NCBI GenBank assembly: GCA_944321385.1
Contig: CALULC010000008.1
Location: forward strand, 1 to 34,965
Length of the DNA stretch: 34,965 bases
Direction of reading: 5' to 3'
Source: an uncultured Atopobiaceae bacterium
GTDB taxonomy: Bacteria; Actinomycetota; Coriobacteriia; Coriobacteriales; Atopobiaceae
The notes beneath the pieces are model-generated. The model was not told where the DNA came from. It saw only the letters and a program-made list of their open reading frames with translations, and searched no databases. Each line of letters opens with the position of its first letter. The first letter of the stretch is position 1. Shown piece after piece: positions 17,127-23,768 of the stretch. A program made the translations under genes and the position numbers.

Positions 17127-17128
17127 GT

Positions 17129-17157
17129 GTGACAATGGGGTCAGACCCCTTTGTCAC
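17129..17157. repeat. 29-bp near-perfect palindrome centred on GGGGTC-A-GACCCC
   Basis: GTGACAATGGGGTC and GACCCCTTTGTCAC are complementary except for one base and flank a single A. The design matches the 31-bp palindrome at 7564-7594: a G-run arm, A at the centre and an A/T-containing outer arm. It lies between the rpmE terminator and the stop of the convergent gene at 17195. Confidence 0.8.
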
Positions 17158-17194
17158 GTTTCGGATTTGATGTGCCGAGAAGATCGCCCGCTCG

Positions 17195-18793
17195 TCACTG
17201 CTTTGTCAGCGTGAAGGTGTCCTCGTAGGTGGCCGTGACCTCGTGCGGGAAAATCAAGATCATCTCGGTGTGCGGGAACTCCGTCGTGACCAGCGCCTCT
17301 GCCCGGGCGGGGTCGTCCTTGGTCCCAAAGCGCAGCTCAAGGGTCACGGTTCCGCCCACGTCCTCGGGAAGGCTTGCCTCAAACACGAGCCGGTCGTCTT
17401 TGTCGCTGGCAAGAGACGCCGTGAAGGGGACGCTGGCAAACGCGGCGTCTCCGTCTGAGGACTCGGTGTCGTATCCGGGGCTTGTGTGGTAGTGCGCAAC
17501 GCCGCTCACGGTGCCGCTGACCGTGGCGGAGCCGTCTGCCGCGGAGGCGGAGTCAATCGTGACGCTCAGTCCGCTCGCGCGCCCGGACAGGCACTTGCCC
17601 CCGTCGGTCTGCTGGCTCTGGAACGTGCCCTGCCAGGTACCCTCCAGCGCCTCGAGGTTGCGGTCGTACGCCCCCTCGTCGGCACTGACCTGCGATACCT
17701 CCCACTGTCCGTCCGCCTGTCCAAACGAGAAGACCACGGTGAGGCGGCAGGTGTAGGACGAGAAGGGCTCGCTCTTGGTGCAGGTGATCTCGAGCGCGTC
17801 GGTCTGCTCTTCCTCGTTGAAGGCCTCGCTCTCCAGGGTGACGCTAGCGTTGGCGTAGAGGTCTGCGAGGCTCTGGTCCTTCTCGCCCGCCTGGTCGTCG
17901 AGGCGCTCGAGGAGCAGGTGCACGTTGCGGAGCACCTTCTGCTGGTCAACGCCTGAGGTGGCGTGCCAGGTGATTCCCTCGTTTGCGGTTCCGGGCAGAA
18001 GCGACCAGGTGCCGTCCACGAGGGCGTAGGCAAGGGTGGCCCCGCGGTCCGCGCGCACGGATTGGCCGACATAGCTCACCACAACGTTGGCCGTTGCGTA
18101 ACCGGAGGCCCCAAACTGGGGGTTCACGCCCTCGGGGGCACTCTCTGAGCGAGAGACCGATCGCACGTCAACTTCCTGCGTCACCAGGGTCGTGTCAACG
18201 CCGAAGGTGCCGCCCGAGTATGCGGGCGCGCCCAGAAGAGAGCGGGCGTCCTCCGCTATTGCGGCGTTATCGGGCACCGCAAAGGAGTGGGCCAGCGCAA
18301 CGCAGAGCAGCGCGACGACGGCCACGGCGATAAGGGCGAGCGCGGCAGTGGCGGCGCGATGCCGAGAGATGATGTCCGCGATTAGGTGGAGCCTGCCGGT
18401 GCCCGCTCCGGCGGCGCTGGGATGGCGGGGATCGCCGTTGGCGTCTGGTGCCTCGACGACGGGGCGCCTCTCGGTCTGGCCCGTCTCGCCGATTAGGGGG
18501 TCCGCGGCGGGGGAGCCCTCGCGCTCGGCGCGGGAGGGGAGCTCCGCCGTGGCGGTGGCAGCGGTGGCGTCCGCGTCGCCTGAATCGCTCGCGTCGCCTG
18601 AATGGTCCGCGTCGCCTGCGCTGGTCGAGGGGACGTGGGCGGTCGCGGTATCGGGCTCCGGCCCGGGCTCCAGCCCGGGCTCCAGCCCGAGCTCCCGCTC
18701 GGCGCCCTGCTCGGGCTCCGCTGCGGCAGCCTCGCCTTCGGACGTCGCGGCGTCAGGGGTGTCGCTCTTCTCGACGTGCTCGAGATCTGACAT
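17195..18793 (-). CDS. Uncharacterised single-pass membrane protein with acidic N-terminus
   Basis: I do not recognise a family. The 532-residue protein has a disordered, Ala/Glu/Asp/Ser-rich N-terminal part (1-135) with short repeats such as LEPGLEPGPEP (38-48). One hydrophobic segment follows at about 148-170 (TAALALIAVAVVALLCVALA), then about 360 residues, probably outside the cell, with Thr/Ser/Gly-rich beta-type sequence. There is no N-terminal signal peptide, so the N-terminus is expected inside. Similar architectures occur in coriobacterial surface or sensor proteins. ATG 18793 follows GGAGGGGAG. It is divergent from prfA and shares the symmetric promoter region at 18829-18853. Confidence 0.75.
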   Translation of the reverse strand: MSDLEHVEKSDTPDAATSEGEAAAAEPEQGAERELGLEPGLEPGPEPDTATAHVPSTSAGDADHSGDASDSGDADATAATATAELPSRAEREGSPAADPLIGETGQTERRPVVEAPDANGDPRHPSAAGAGTGRLHLIADIISRHRAATAALALIAVAVVALLCVALAHSFAVPDNAAIAEDARSLLGAPAYSGGTFGVDTTLVTQEVDVRSVSRSESAPEGVNPQFGASGYATANVVVSYVGQSVRADRGATLAYALVDGTWSLLPGTANEGITWHATSGVDQQKVLRNVHLLLERLDDQAGEKDQSLADLYANASVTLESEAFNEEEQTDALEITCTKSEPFSSYTCRLTVVFSFGQADGQWEVSQVSADEGAYDRNLEALEGTWQGTFQSQQTDGGKCLSGRASGLSVTIDSASAADGSATVSGTVSGVAHYHTSPGYDTESSDGDAAFASVPFTASLASDKDDRLVFEASLPEDVGGTVTLELRFGTKDDPARAEALVTTEFPHTEMILIFPHEVTATYEDTFTLTKQ

Positions 18794-18828
18794 GTGGACT
18801 CCCCTCCATCGGTTGCGACTCTAGTTTC

Positions 18829-18853
18829 TCATACCCAGCGCTCGGGGTATGAT
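18829..18853. promoter_or_regulatory. Symmetric divergent -10 elements between the membrane-protein gene and prfA
   Basis: TCATACCC (18829-18836), 8 bases, then GGGTATGA (18845-18852): perfect 8-bp arms. The right arm contains a plus-strand -10, TATGAT (18848-18853), 31 bp before prfA. The left arm contains a minus-strand TATGAG pointing to the gene at 18793. The palindrome could be two back-to-back promoters or an operator over both. No clear -35 is seen. Confidence 0.5.
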
Positions 18854-18884
18854 AGAAAGGCTGAAGACAACTCAGGGAGAGAAC

Positions 18885-19949
18885 ATGCGAGACAAGCTCA
18901 CCAAGATCATCCAGGCCTACGAGGAGCTCGAGGCCAAGCTGATGGACCCGGCCGTGGTCTCCGACCCCAAGGAGTACGCGCGCCTGGCCAAGGAGCACGC
19001 CGGCCAGGCCGAGCTCGTGGCCCGCGCCCGCGAGTACCTGGGCGCGCTCGACGACATCGACGCCGCCAAGGAGATGCTCCACGAGGCGGACGCCGACGAG
19101 AAGGCCATGCTGCAGGAGGACATCTCCGCCAACGAGGCCAAGCTCCCGGCCCTTGAGGAGGAGATCAAGTACCTGCTCATCCCGGCCGACCCCAACGACG
19201 ACAAGGACACGATCGTGGAGATCCGTGCCGGCGTGGGCGGCGACGAGGCGGCCATCTTTGCCGGTGACCTCTACAAGATGTACCAGCGCTTCTGCGAGGG
19301 TCGCGGCTGGAAGATTCAGCTCCTCTCGTCCAGCCCGTCCGAGGCCGGCGGCTTCAAGACCATCGAGTTCAAGGTCCTGGGCGAGAAGGTCTACTCCGTG
19401 ATGAAGTACGAGTCCGGCGTGCACCGCGTGCAGCGCATCCCCAAGACCGAGAGCCAGGGTCGCATCCAGACCTCCACGGCCACGGTGGCGGTGCTGCCCG
19501 AGGCGGACGAGATCGACATCCAGATCGACCCCGGCGACCTGCGCATTGACACCTACTGCGCCTCCGGCCCCGGCGGCCAGTGCGTCAACACCACCTACTC
19601 GGCGGTCCGCATCACGCACCTGCCCACCAACACCGTGGTACAGTCCCAGGACCAGCGCTCGCAGATCCAGAACCGCGAGGTCTGCATGCAGATGCTGCGC
19701 GCCCGCCTCTACGAGATGGAGCTGGAGAAGCAGCAGGCCGAGCAGGGCGCCGCGCGCCTCTCGCAGATCGGCCACGGCAACCGCTCCGAGAAGATCCGCA
19801 CTTACAACCAGCCGCAGGACCGCGTGACCGACCACCGCATCGGCTTCAACGGTACCTACAACGGCGTGCTGCTGGGAGACTCGCTCTCCAGCGTGATCGA
19901 GGCGCTGGCCGCAGCCGAGCGCGCGGAGAAGCTGGCCCAGGCGGTGTAG
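18885..19949 (+). CDS. prfA: Peptide chain release factor 1
   Basis: RF1 reads UAA and UAG stop codons and triggers hydrolysis of the finished peptide. The GGQ motif is at residues 230-232 in SGPGGQCVNTTYSAVRITH. The N-terminal coiled region and the central domain 2 are intact, and the 354-residue length is normal. ATG 18885 follows AGGGAGAG; an upstream in-frame ATG overlaps the -10 and is rejected. prmC, which methylates the GGQ glutamine, follows on the same strand after a 116-bp repeat, a common prfA-prmC pairing. Confidence 0.96.
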   Translation: MRDKLTKIIQAYEELEAKLMDPAVVSDPKEYARLAKEHAGQAELVARAREYLGALDDIDAAKEMLHEADADEKAMLQEDISANEAKLPALEEEIKYLLIPADPNDDKDTIVEIRAGVGGDEAAIFAGDLYKMYQRFCEGRGWKIQLLSSSPSEAGGFKTIEFKVLGEKVYSVMKYESGVHRVQRIPKTESQGRIQTSTATVAVLPEADEIDIQIDPGDLRIDTYCASGPGGQCVNTTYSAVRITHLPTNTVVQSQDQRSQIQNREVCMQMLRARLYEMELEKQQAEQGAARLSQIGHGNRSEKIRTYNQPQDRVTDHRIGFNGTYNGVLLGDSLSSVIEALAAAERAEKLAQAV

Positions 19950-20013
19950 CGCGAACCCGCCGCGTCTCGCGCGCCCAACCGCGCCCCCCGTCCGGCCCCC
20001 CCTCGCAAAGTCC

Positions 20014-20129
20014 GACTTTTGCACGAGCGCCGCGTCCTTCTCGCCAAGCGAGAAAGGCGCGGTGCTTTCTCTACCTGCGCACATGTAGAATCAAATCAAA
20101 ATCAGGCTAGGAGCGCTCGTGCAAAAGTC
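20014..20129 (+). repeat. 116-bp inverted-repeat element, copy 8 (best-preserved arms)
   Basis: The terminal arms extend to 26-27 perfect base pairs, running from CGCAAAGTCC at 20004 to GGACTTTGCG at 20139, which gives a 136-bp inverted repeat around the 116-bp core. TTCTCGCCAAGCGAGAA is near the left (plus orientation); the centre reads TCTACCTGCGCACATGTAGA. It separates prfA from prmC, starting 64 bp after the prfA stop. Confidence 0.93.
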
Positions 20130-20169
20130 GGACTTTGCGACGAGGGCGCCCGGCGTTGCGCCGCCGCGC

Positions 20170-20175
20170 TATGAT
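20170..20175 (+). promoter_or_regulatory. Candidate -10 element for prmC
   Basis: TATGAT lies 29 bp before the GTG start of prmC, downstream of repeat copy 8. No matching -35 is clear. Confidence 0.4.
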
Positions 20176-20204
20176 GCTGTGACGGACTCGACGGGGAGGT
20201 GCGC

Positions 20205-21143
20205 GTGGCGCAGCAAGAGATCTGGACCATCAAGCGCGTTCTGGACTGGACGTGCGGCTACCTTGAGCGCAAGGGAGACGAGCACCCGCGGCTCTCCGCG
20301 GAGTGGCTGCTCGCCAACGTCACGGGGATGTCCCGCGTGGAGCTCTACGTGAACTTTGACAAGCCGCTCGAGGGGGGCGAGCTCTCCGCCATGCACGCCG
20401 CCATCGAGCGCAGGGCCACGGGCGAGCCGCTGCAGTACGTGACCGGAGAGATGCCGTTCAGGCACATCGTGCTGCGCTGCGAGCGAGGTGTGCTGATTCC
20501 CCGGCCAGAGACGGAGATTCTGGTAGACGCCGCGCTCGAGGGCGTGGACGAGGCGCTCGCTTGTGCGGCCGAGAAGGACGTGGATGCTGAGAAGGGCGAC
20601 GAGCCCGCCCCGCCGCTCGCTCGTGTGCTTGAAGTGGGTACCGGCACCGGCTGCATCGCGCTCTCGATAGCCTCCGAGCGTCCGGGCGTACACGTTACGG
20701 CGACCGATCTCTCCCCGCGTGCGGTCGGGCTTGCCACGCGCAACCGCGAGGCGCTCGGCCTCGAGGAGGCGGTCGACATCGTGGAGTGCGACCTCGCCTC
20801 CGACGTGGACCCCGAGCTCATGGGCAGTTTTGCCGTGCTCGTCTCCAACCCGCCCTACATTCCCACGCGCGTCCTCTCCGAGGAGGTTCCCGCCGAGGTG
20901 GCGGACTTCGAGCCCTCGCTCGCGCTCGACGGCGGCCCCGACGGCCTGGACGTCTTCCGCCGCCTGCTCGAGCTCGCGCCCGTCGCGCTCGCTCCGGGTG
21001 GCATGCTTGCCGCGGAGCTCTTCGAGGGCTCGCTCGAAGACGCTGCGGCGCTCGTGCGAGAGCGGGATGGGTGGGCATCGGTTGAGGTGCGCGAGGATCT
21101 CACGCACCGTCCGCGCGTTCTTGTTGCGAAGAGGGAGGCCTAG
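20205..21143 (+). CDS. prmC: Release factor glutamine methyltransferase
   Basis: PrmC (HemK) N5-methylates the Gln of the GGQ motif in RF1 and RF2 using S-adenosylmethionine. The AdoMet motif LEVGTGTGCIALS and the catalytic NPPY (residues 215-218, in SNPPYIPTR) are clear, and the N-terminal helical domain with ARRLPGEPLQYV-like sequence is present (RRATGEPLQYVTG). GTG at 20205 is chosen because GGGGAGG ends five bases before it; another GTG two codons upstream overlaps that site. A ~25-residue acidic insert (about 125-140) precedes the AdoMet motif. tsaC starts 2 bp after its stop region, so they form an operon. Confidence 0.94.
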   Translation: MAQQEIWTIKRVLDWTCGYLERKGDEHPRLSAEWLLANVTGMSRVELYVNFDKPLEGGELSAMHAAIERRATGEPLQYVTGEMPFRHIVLRCERGVLIPRPETEILVDAALEGVDEALACAAEKDVDAEKGDEPAPPLARVLEVGTGTGCIALSIASERPGVHVTATDLSPRAVGLATRNREALGLEEAVDIVECDLASDVDPELMGSFAVLVSNPPYIPTRVLSEEVPAEVADFEPSLALDGGPDGLDVFRRLLELAPVALAPGGMLAAELFEGSLEDAAALVRERDGWASVEVREDLTHRPRVLVAKREA

Positions 21144-21144
21144 T

Positions 21145-21792
21145 ATGGGCGCCATTCTTACCACTAGTCAAACGAACCCCAGCTCGGAGGTCGTGGAGCG
21201 TGCGGCGGAGGTGCTGCGCGCCGGCGGCGTTGCCGTACTTCCCACCGACTCCGTCTACGGGATCTGCTGCGCCGCAACGCCGTGCAATCCCGCGCACGAG
21301 CGCATCTTTGACATCAAGCGTCGCGACCACGCCCAGACGCTCCCGTGGTTCGTGGCGGACGCGGCCGACCTCGCGGTCTATGGACGCGACGTTTCCGAGT
21401 GGGCGCTTCGCCTTGCCGAGCGCCACTGGCCGGGAGCCCTCACCATCGTGGTGCGCGCCTCTGATGCCGTGCCGCCCGAGTACGCCCAGCCCGGGGAGGG
21501 CGGCGCCACGATCGCGCTGCGCGTGCCGGACTCGCCGCTGGACCGAGCCGTCGTCCGTGCCGTGGGCGCGCCCCTCGCGCAGACGAGCGCCAACACGCAC
21601 GGCGCGCCCGCCGCGACCTCGGGCGCCGGGCTCGAACCCACCATCATTGACGCTGCGGACCTCGTGCTCGACGCCGGTCCCGCCCCGGTGGGCGTTGCCT
21701 CCACGATCATCGATGCCACCGGCGTCGAGCCGCGCGTACTGCGCGCCGGCGCCCTCACCGAGGCCGAGGTCCTTCTCGCTGCGGCTTGTTGA
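21145..21792 (+). CDS. tsaC: L-threonylcarbamoyladenylate synthase (YrdC/Sua5 family)
   Basis: It makes threonylcarbamoyl-AMP from threonine, bicarbonate and ATP, the donor for the t6A37 modification of ANN-decoding tRNAs. PTDSVYGICC, IKRRD (the K-x-R motif), the LPWFVAD segment, RVPDS and TSANTHG follow the family order. The 215-residue length corresponds to the YrdC domain without the extra Sua5 domain. AGGGAGG inside the end of prmC serves as ribosome site, and the start is one base after the prmC stop. The prmC-tsaC pair is widespread. Confidence 0.93.
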   Translation: MGAILTTSQTNPSSEVVERAAEVLRAGGVAVLPTDSVYGICCAATPCNPAHERIFDIKRRDHAQTLPWFVADAADLAVYGRDVSEWALRLAERHWPGALTIVVRASDAVPPEYAQPGEGGATIALRVPDSPLDRAVVRAVGAPLAQTSANTHGAPAATSGAGLEPTIIDAADLVLDAGPAPVGVASTIIDATGVEPRVLRAGALTEAEVLLAAAC

Positions 21793-21811
21793 GCCAGGGT
21801 CGGGGACCTGC

Positions 21812-22660
21812 CTACTTTGTCACGTGCACGTCGCGGGGCATGACGCCGTCCGCGCTCGTGGCAACGAGCACGTTGTTGCCGGGCTTCTCGGGCTCGCCGG
21901 GCCACTCGGGCACGTAGCCCACGTGCGCGAACTCCGCGCCAAAGGCCCCCTCTACCTCGCGGAGCGTCTTCGCGCGCCGACCCTCGCAGGCGCAGCGGAC
22001 GTTGGCGAGGTAGACGCCGTCCTCGGCCAGGTGCTCGCGAACCGTGCGCGCGCCCTCGGCGCTCGTGAGCGGTCCGAGCGGCCGGTTGCCGGAGAAGGCG
22101 TCGTTCACGATCACGTCGTAGAGCTCGTCAGCGGCGCGCATGAAGCCCCAGGCGTCGTTGTTGACCAGGCGAATCCGTCCGTCCTTCTCGGCACCCGTCT
22201 TCTCAAGGCACTCGTCGAGGAAGAAGAACTCGCGCGCGATAGCCGTGATGGCCGGGTCTATCTCCACCACGTCCAAGCGAGCCGCCGGCACGTACGTCGC
22301 CAGGTACTTGGGGAGCGAGTAGCCTCCGCCGCCCATCACCATCACGCGCAGCGGCCGCTCGCGCGTGCATCCGCGGCTCTTCACCAGCTCCTCGATCACG
22401 CGCGCCATCTCGCGGTGATACTCGCAGGCCAGCTCAAAGCGCAGGTCCTCCGGCACGTAGCAGCCGCTCTGGAAGGTGCCGTTGACGTTGAGCAGGCGCA
22501 CCGGCGTGCCGTCGAGGTTGTCTGCCTCAAAGATGAGCGTGAGGCCAAACTTAGTGCGGCGCATCTCCACGCCCCGCTTGCGCAGCAGCCAGGGCAGCGC
22601 CGCGAGGATAGCCGTGCACACGACGGTCAGCACGGCAAGGCCGATCAAGAGCTCTCTCAA
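21812..22660 (-). CDS. Spermidine-synthase-like methyltransferase-fold protein, membrane-anchored
   Basis: The protein has the polyamine-synthase Rossmann core: RVMVMGGGGYSLPKYL, DVVEIDPAITAIAREFF, DGRIRLVNNDAWGF and YDVIVNDAFSG. This matches SpeE-like proteins that lack a proven substrate. The TTG at 22660 is preferred as start because GGGAGG lies four bases upstream and it places a hydrophobic segment (ELLIGLAVLTVVCTAILAAL) at the N-terminus. A GTG at 22741 would add 27 residues of unconvincing sequence overlapping a hairpin. No speD or other polyamine gene is nearby. It is convergent with tsaC (19-bp gap). Confidence 0.75.
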   Translation of the reverse strand: MRELLIGLAVLTVVCTAILAALPWLLRKRGVEMRRTKFGLTLIFEADNLDGTPVRLLNVNGTFQSGCYVPEDLRFELACEYHREMARVIEELVKSRGCTRERPLRVMVMGGGGYSLPKYLATYVPAARLDVVEIDPAITAIAREFFFLDECLEKTGAEKDGRIRLVNNDAWGFMRAADELYDVIVNDAFSGNRPLGPLTSAEGARTVREHLAEDGVYLANVRCACEGRRAKTLREVEGAFGAEFAHVGYVPEWPGEPEKPGNNVLVATSADGVMPRDVHVTK

Positions 22661-22699
22661 GGAACCTCCCAGGGTCGTGGGCGGGGCTGGGGAAACCGG

Positions 22700-22719
22700 G
22701 CGAGAAGCGCATTTCTCGC
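22700..22719. repeat. Short GCGAGAA/TTCTCGC hairpin
   Basis: GCGAGAA (22700-22706) and TTCTCGC (22713-22719) are the same 7-mers that form the internal hairpin of the 116-bp elements, here in the opposite order. It lies between the spermidine-synthase-like gene and tatA promoters. Confidence 0.55.
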
Positions 22720-22728
22720 GGTTGTAGA

Positions 22729-22758
22729 TTGTGAGTAGCACGCAACCTCGGTTATACT
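22729..22758 (+). promoter_or_regulatory. tatA promoter
   Basis: TTGTGA (22729-22734) and TATACT (22753-22758) are separated by 18 bp, one of the best sigma-A-type matches in the window. The tatA start lies 60 bp beyond the -10. Confidence 0.65.
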
Positions 22759-22818
22759 AGCTGATGCTGTATTGGGCCTATGGCCCACTCACACGTCTAC
22801 ACACTGGAAGGACATCAT

Positions 22819-23157
22819 ATGTTTCTTGGCATGGGCCCCCTTGAGCTCGTTCTCATCGTTGTCGTTATTCTCGTCATCTTTGGGCCCAAGAACCTCCCCA
22901 AGATCGGCTCCGCCCTCGGCAAGACCGTGAAGAACGTCCGCGAGGGCATGGAGGACGGCAAGGACGAGAAGATCGAGGAGGGCTCCCCCGTCCACGCTCA
23001 CGACGAGGAGGACGTTGAGGTCGTCGAGGACGACGATGACGCCGACGCCCCCGAGGACGCCGACGAGCCCGTGTTCTGCTCCAAGTGCGGCACCAAGAAC
23101 GCCGCCGACGCCGATTTCTGCTCGAAGTGCGGCGCCAAGCTCCCGAGCAGCAAGTAG
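22819..23157 (+). CDS. tatA: TatA-like twin-arginine translocase subunit with C-terminal zinc ribbon
   Basis: TatA subunits oligomerise to form the pore for folded proteins carrying twin-arginine signals. Residues 1-50 are typical: a membrane helix (8-20, LELVLIVVVILVI), FGP hinge (21-23), and the amphipathic helix LPKIGSALGKTVKNVREG. A very acidic linker (about 48-84) follows, then FCSKCGTKNAADADFCSKCG with Cys 87, 90, 101 and 104 forming a zinc ribbon, which ordinary TatA lacks. The 112-residue length exceeds the usual 60-90. ATG 22819 follows GGAAGGA. tatC is not in the window; greA follows 52 bp later. Confidence 0.9.
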   Translation: MFLGMGPLELVLIVVVILVIFGPKNLPKIGSALGKTVKNVREGMEDGKDEKIEEGSPVHAHDEEDVEVVEDDDDADAPEDADEPVFCSKCGTKNAADADFCSKCGAKLPSSK

Positions 23158-23209
23158 TCGGAGAGCCGCACCCACCCGCACCGCAGACGTCTAGCGAGGA
23201 GACATAAGC

Positions 23210-23686
23210 ATGGACAACGCCAAGAAGATCGAGCTCACCGCCGATGGCCGTCAGAAGCTCGTTGAGGAGCTCGCCTACCGCGAGGGCGAGAAGCACGACG
23301 AGATCGTCGAGCGCATCAAGGAGGCCCGCGGCTTTGGCGATCTCTCGGAGAACTCCGAGTACGACGCCGCCAAGGAGGAGCAGTCCAAGAACGAGTCCCG
23401 CATCAACGAGATTCGCCAGATCCTCTCCGTGGCCACGGTCGTAGAGGGCAGCGGTCACACGCTGACCGTCTCCATCGGCACCACCGTCGAGCTGGAGGAC
23501 GAGAAGGGCAAGAAGTCCACGTTCAGCATCGTGGGCACCACCGAGACCAACTCCCTCGAGCACCGCATCTCCGTCGAGTCCCCCGTGGGCGCCGCCCTCG
23601 TGGGTCACGAGAAGGGCGACAAGATCGAGGTCGTCGCGCCGTCCGGCAAGACGAGGAAGTACACCATCACGGGGATCTCCCGCTAG
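23210..23686 (+). CDS. greA: Transcription elongation factor GreA
   Basis: GreA inserts its coiled coil into the secondary channel of RNA polymerase and stimulates cleavage of backtracked RNA. The N-terminal coiled coil contains ARGFGDLSENSEYDAAKEEQ, with the acidic tip residues, and the C-terminal FKBP-like domain ends in SPVGAALVGHEKGDKIEV. The 158-residue length is exact for the family. AGGAG lies eight bases before the ATG. greA next to lysS is common in high-GC Gram-positive bacteria. Confidence 0.96.
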   Translation: MDNAKKIELTADGRQKLVEELAYREGEKHDEIVERIKEARGFGDLSENSEYDAAKEEQSKNESRINEIRQILSVATVVEGSGHTLTVSIGTTVELEDEKGKKSTFSIVGTTETNSLEHRISVESPVGAALVGHEKGDKIEVVAPSGKTRKYTITGISR

Positions 23687-23710
23687 GCTACTTCCACCAA
23701 GGCAAGCGAG

Positions 23711-23744
23711 GCGCCCCGTGTCTGCAGACGCAGGTACGGGGCGC
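23711..23744. other. Hairpin between greA and lysS
   Basis: GCGCCCCGT (23711-23719) pairs with ACGGGGCGC (23736-23744) across 16 bases. No T-run follows, so it is not a standard intrinsic terminator. It may still pause or partially end transcription before lysS, or stabilise the greA 3' end. Confidence 0.5.
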
Positions 23745-23768
23745 ATCTGTGAAATGACAGGAGAGAAC

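Noticed and set aside
22661..22741. N-terminal extension of the spermidine-synthase-like protein from GTG 22741
   Set aside because: The added 27 residues lack family similarity and overlap a hairpin; TTG 22660 has a much better ribosome site. Not fully excluded.
23711..23744. Intrinsic terminator or T-box before lysS
   Set aside because: The hairpin has no T-run, and there is no T-box sequence or specifier loop in the short 82-bp gap.
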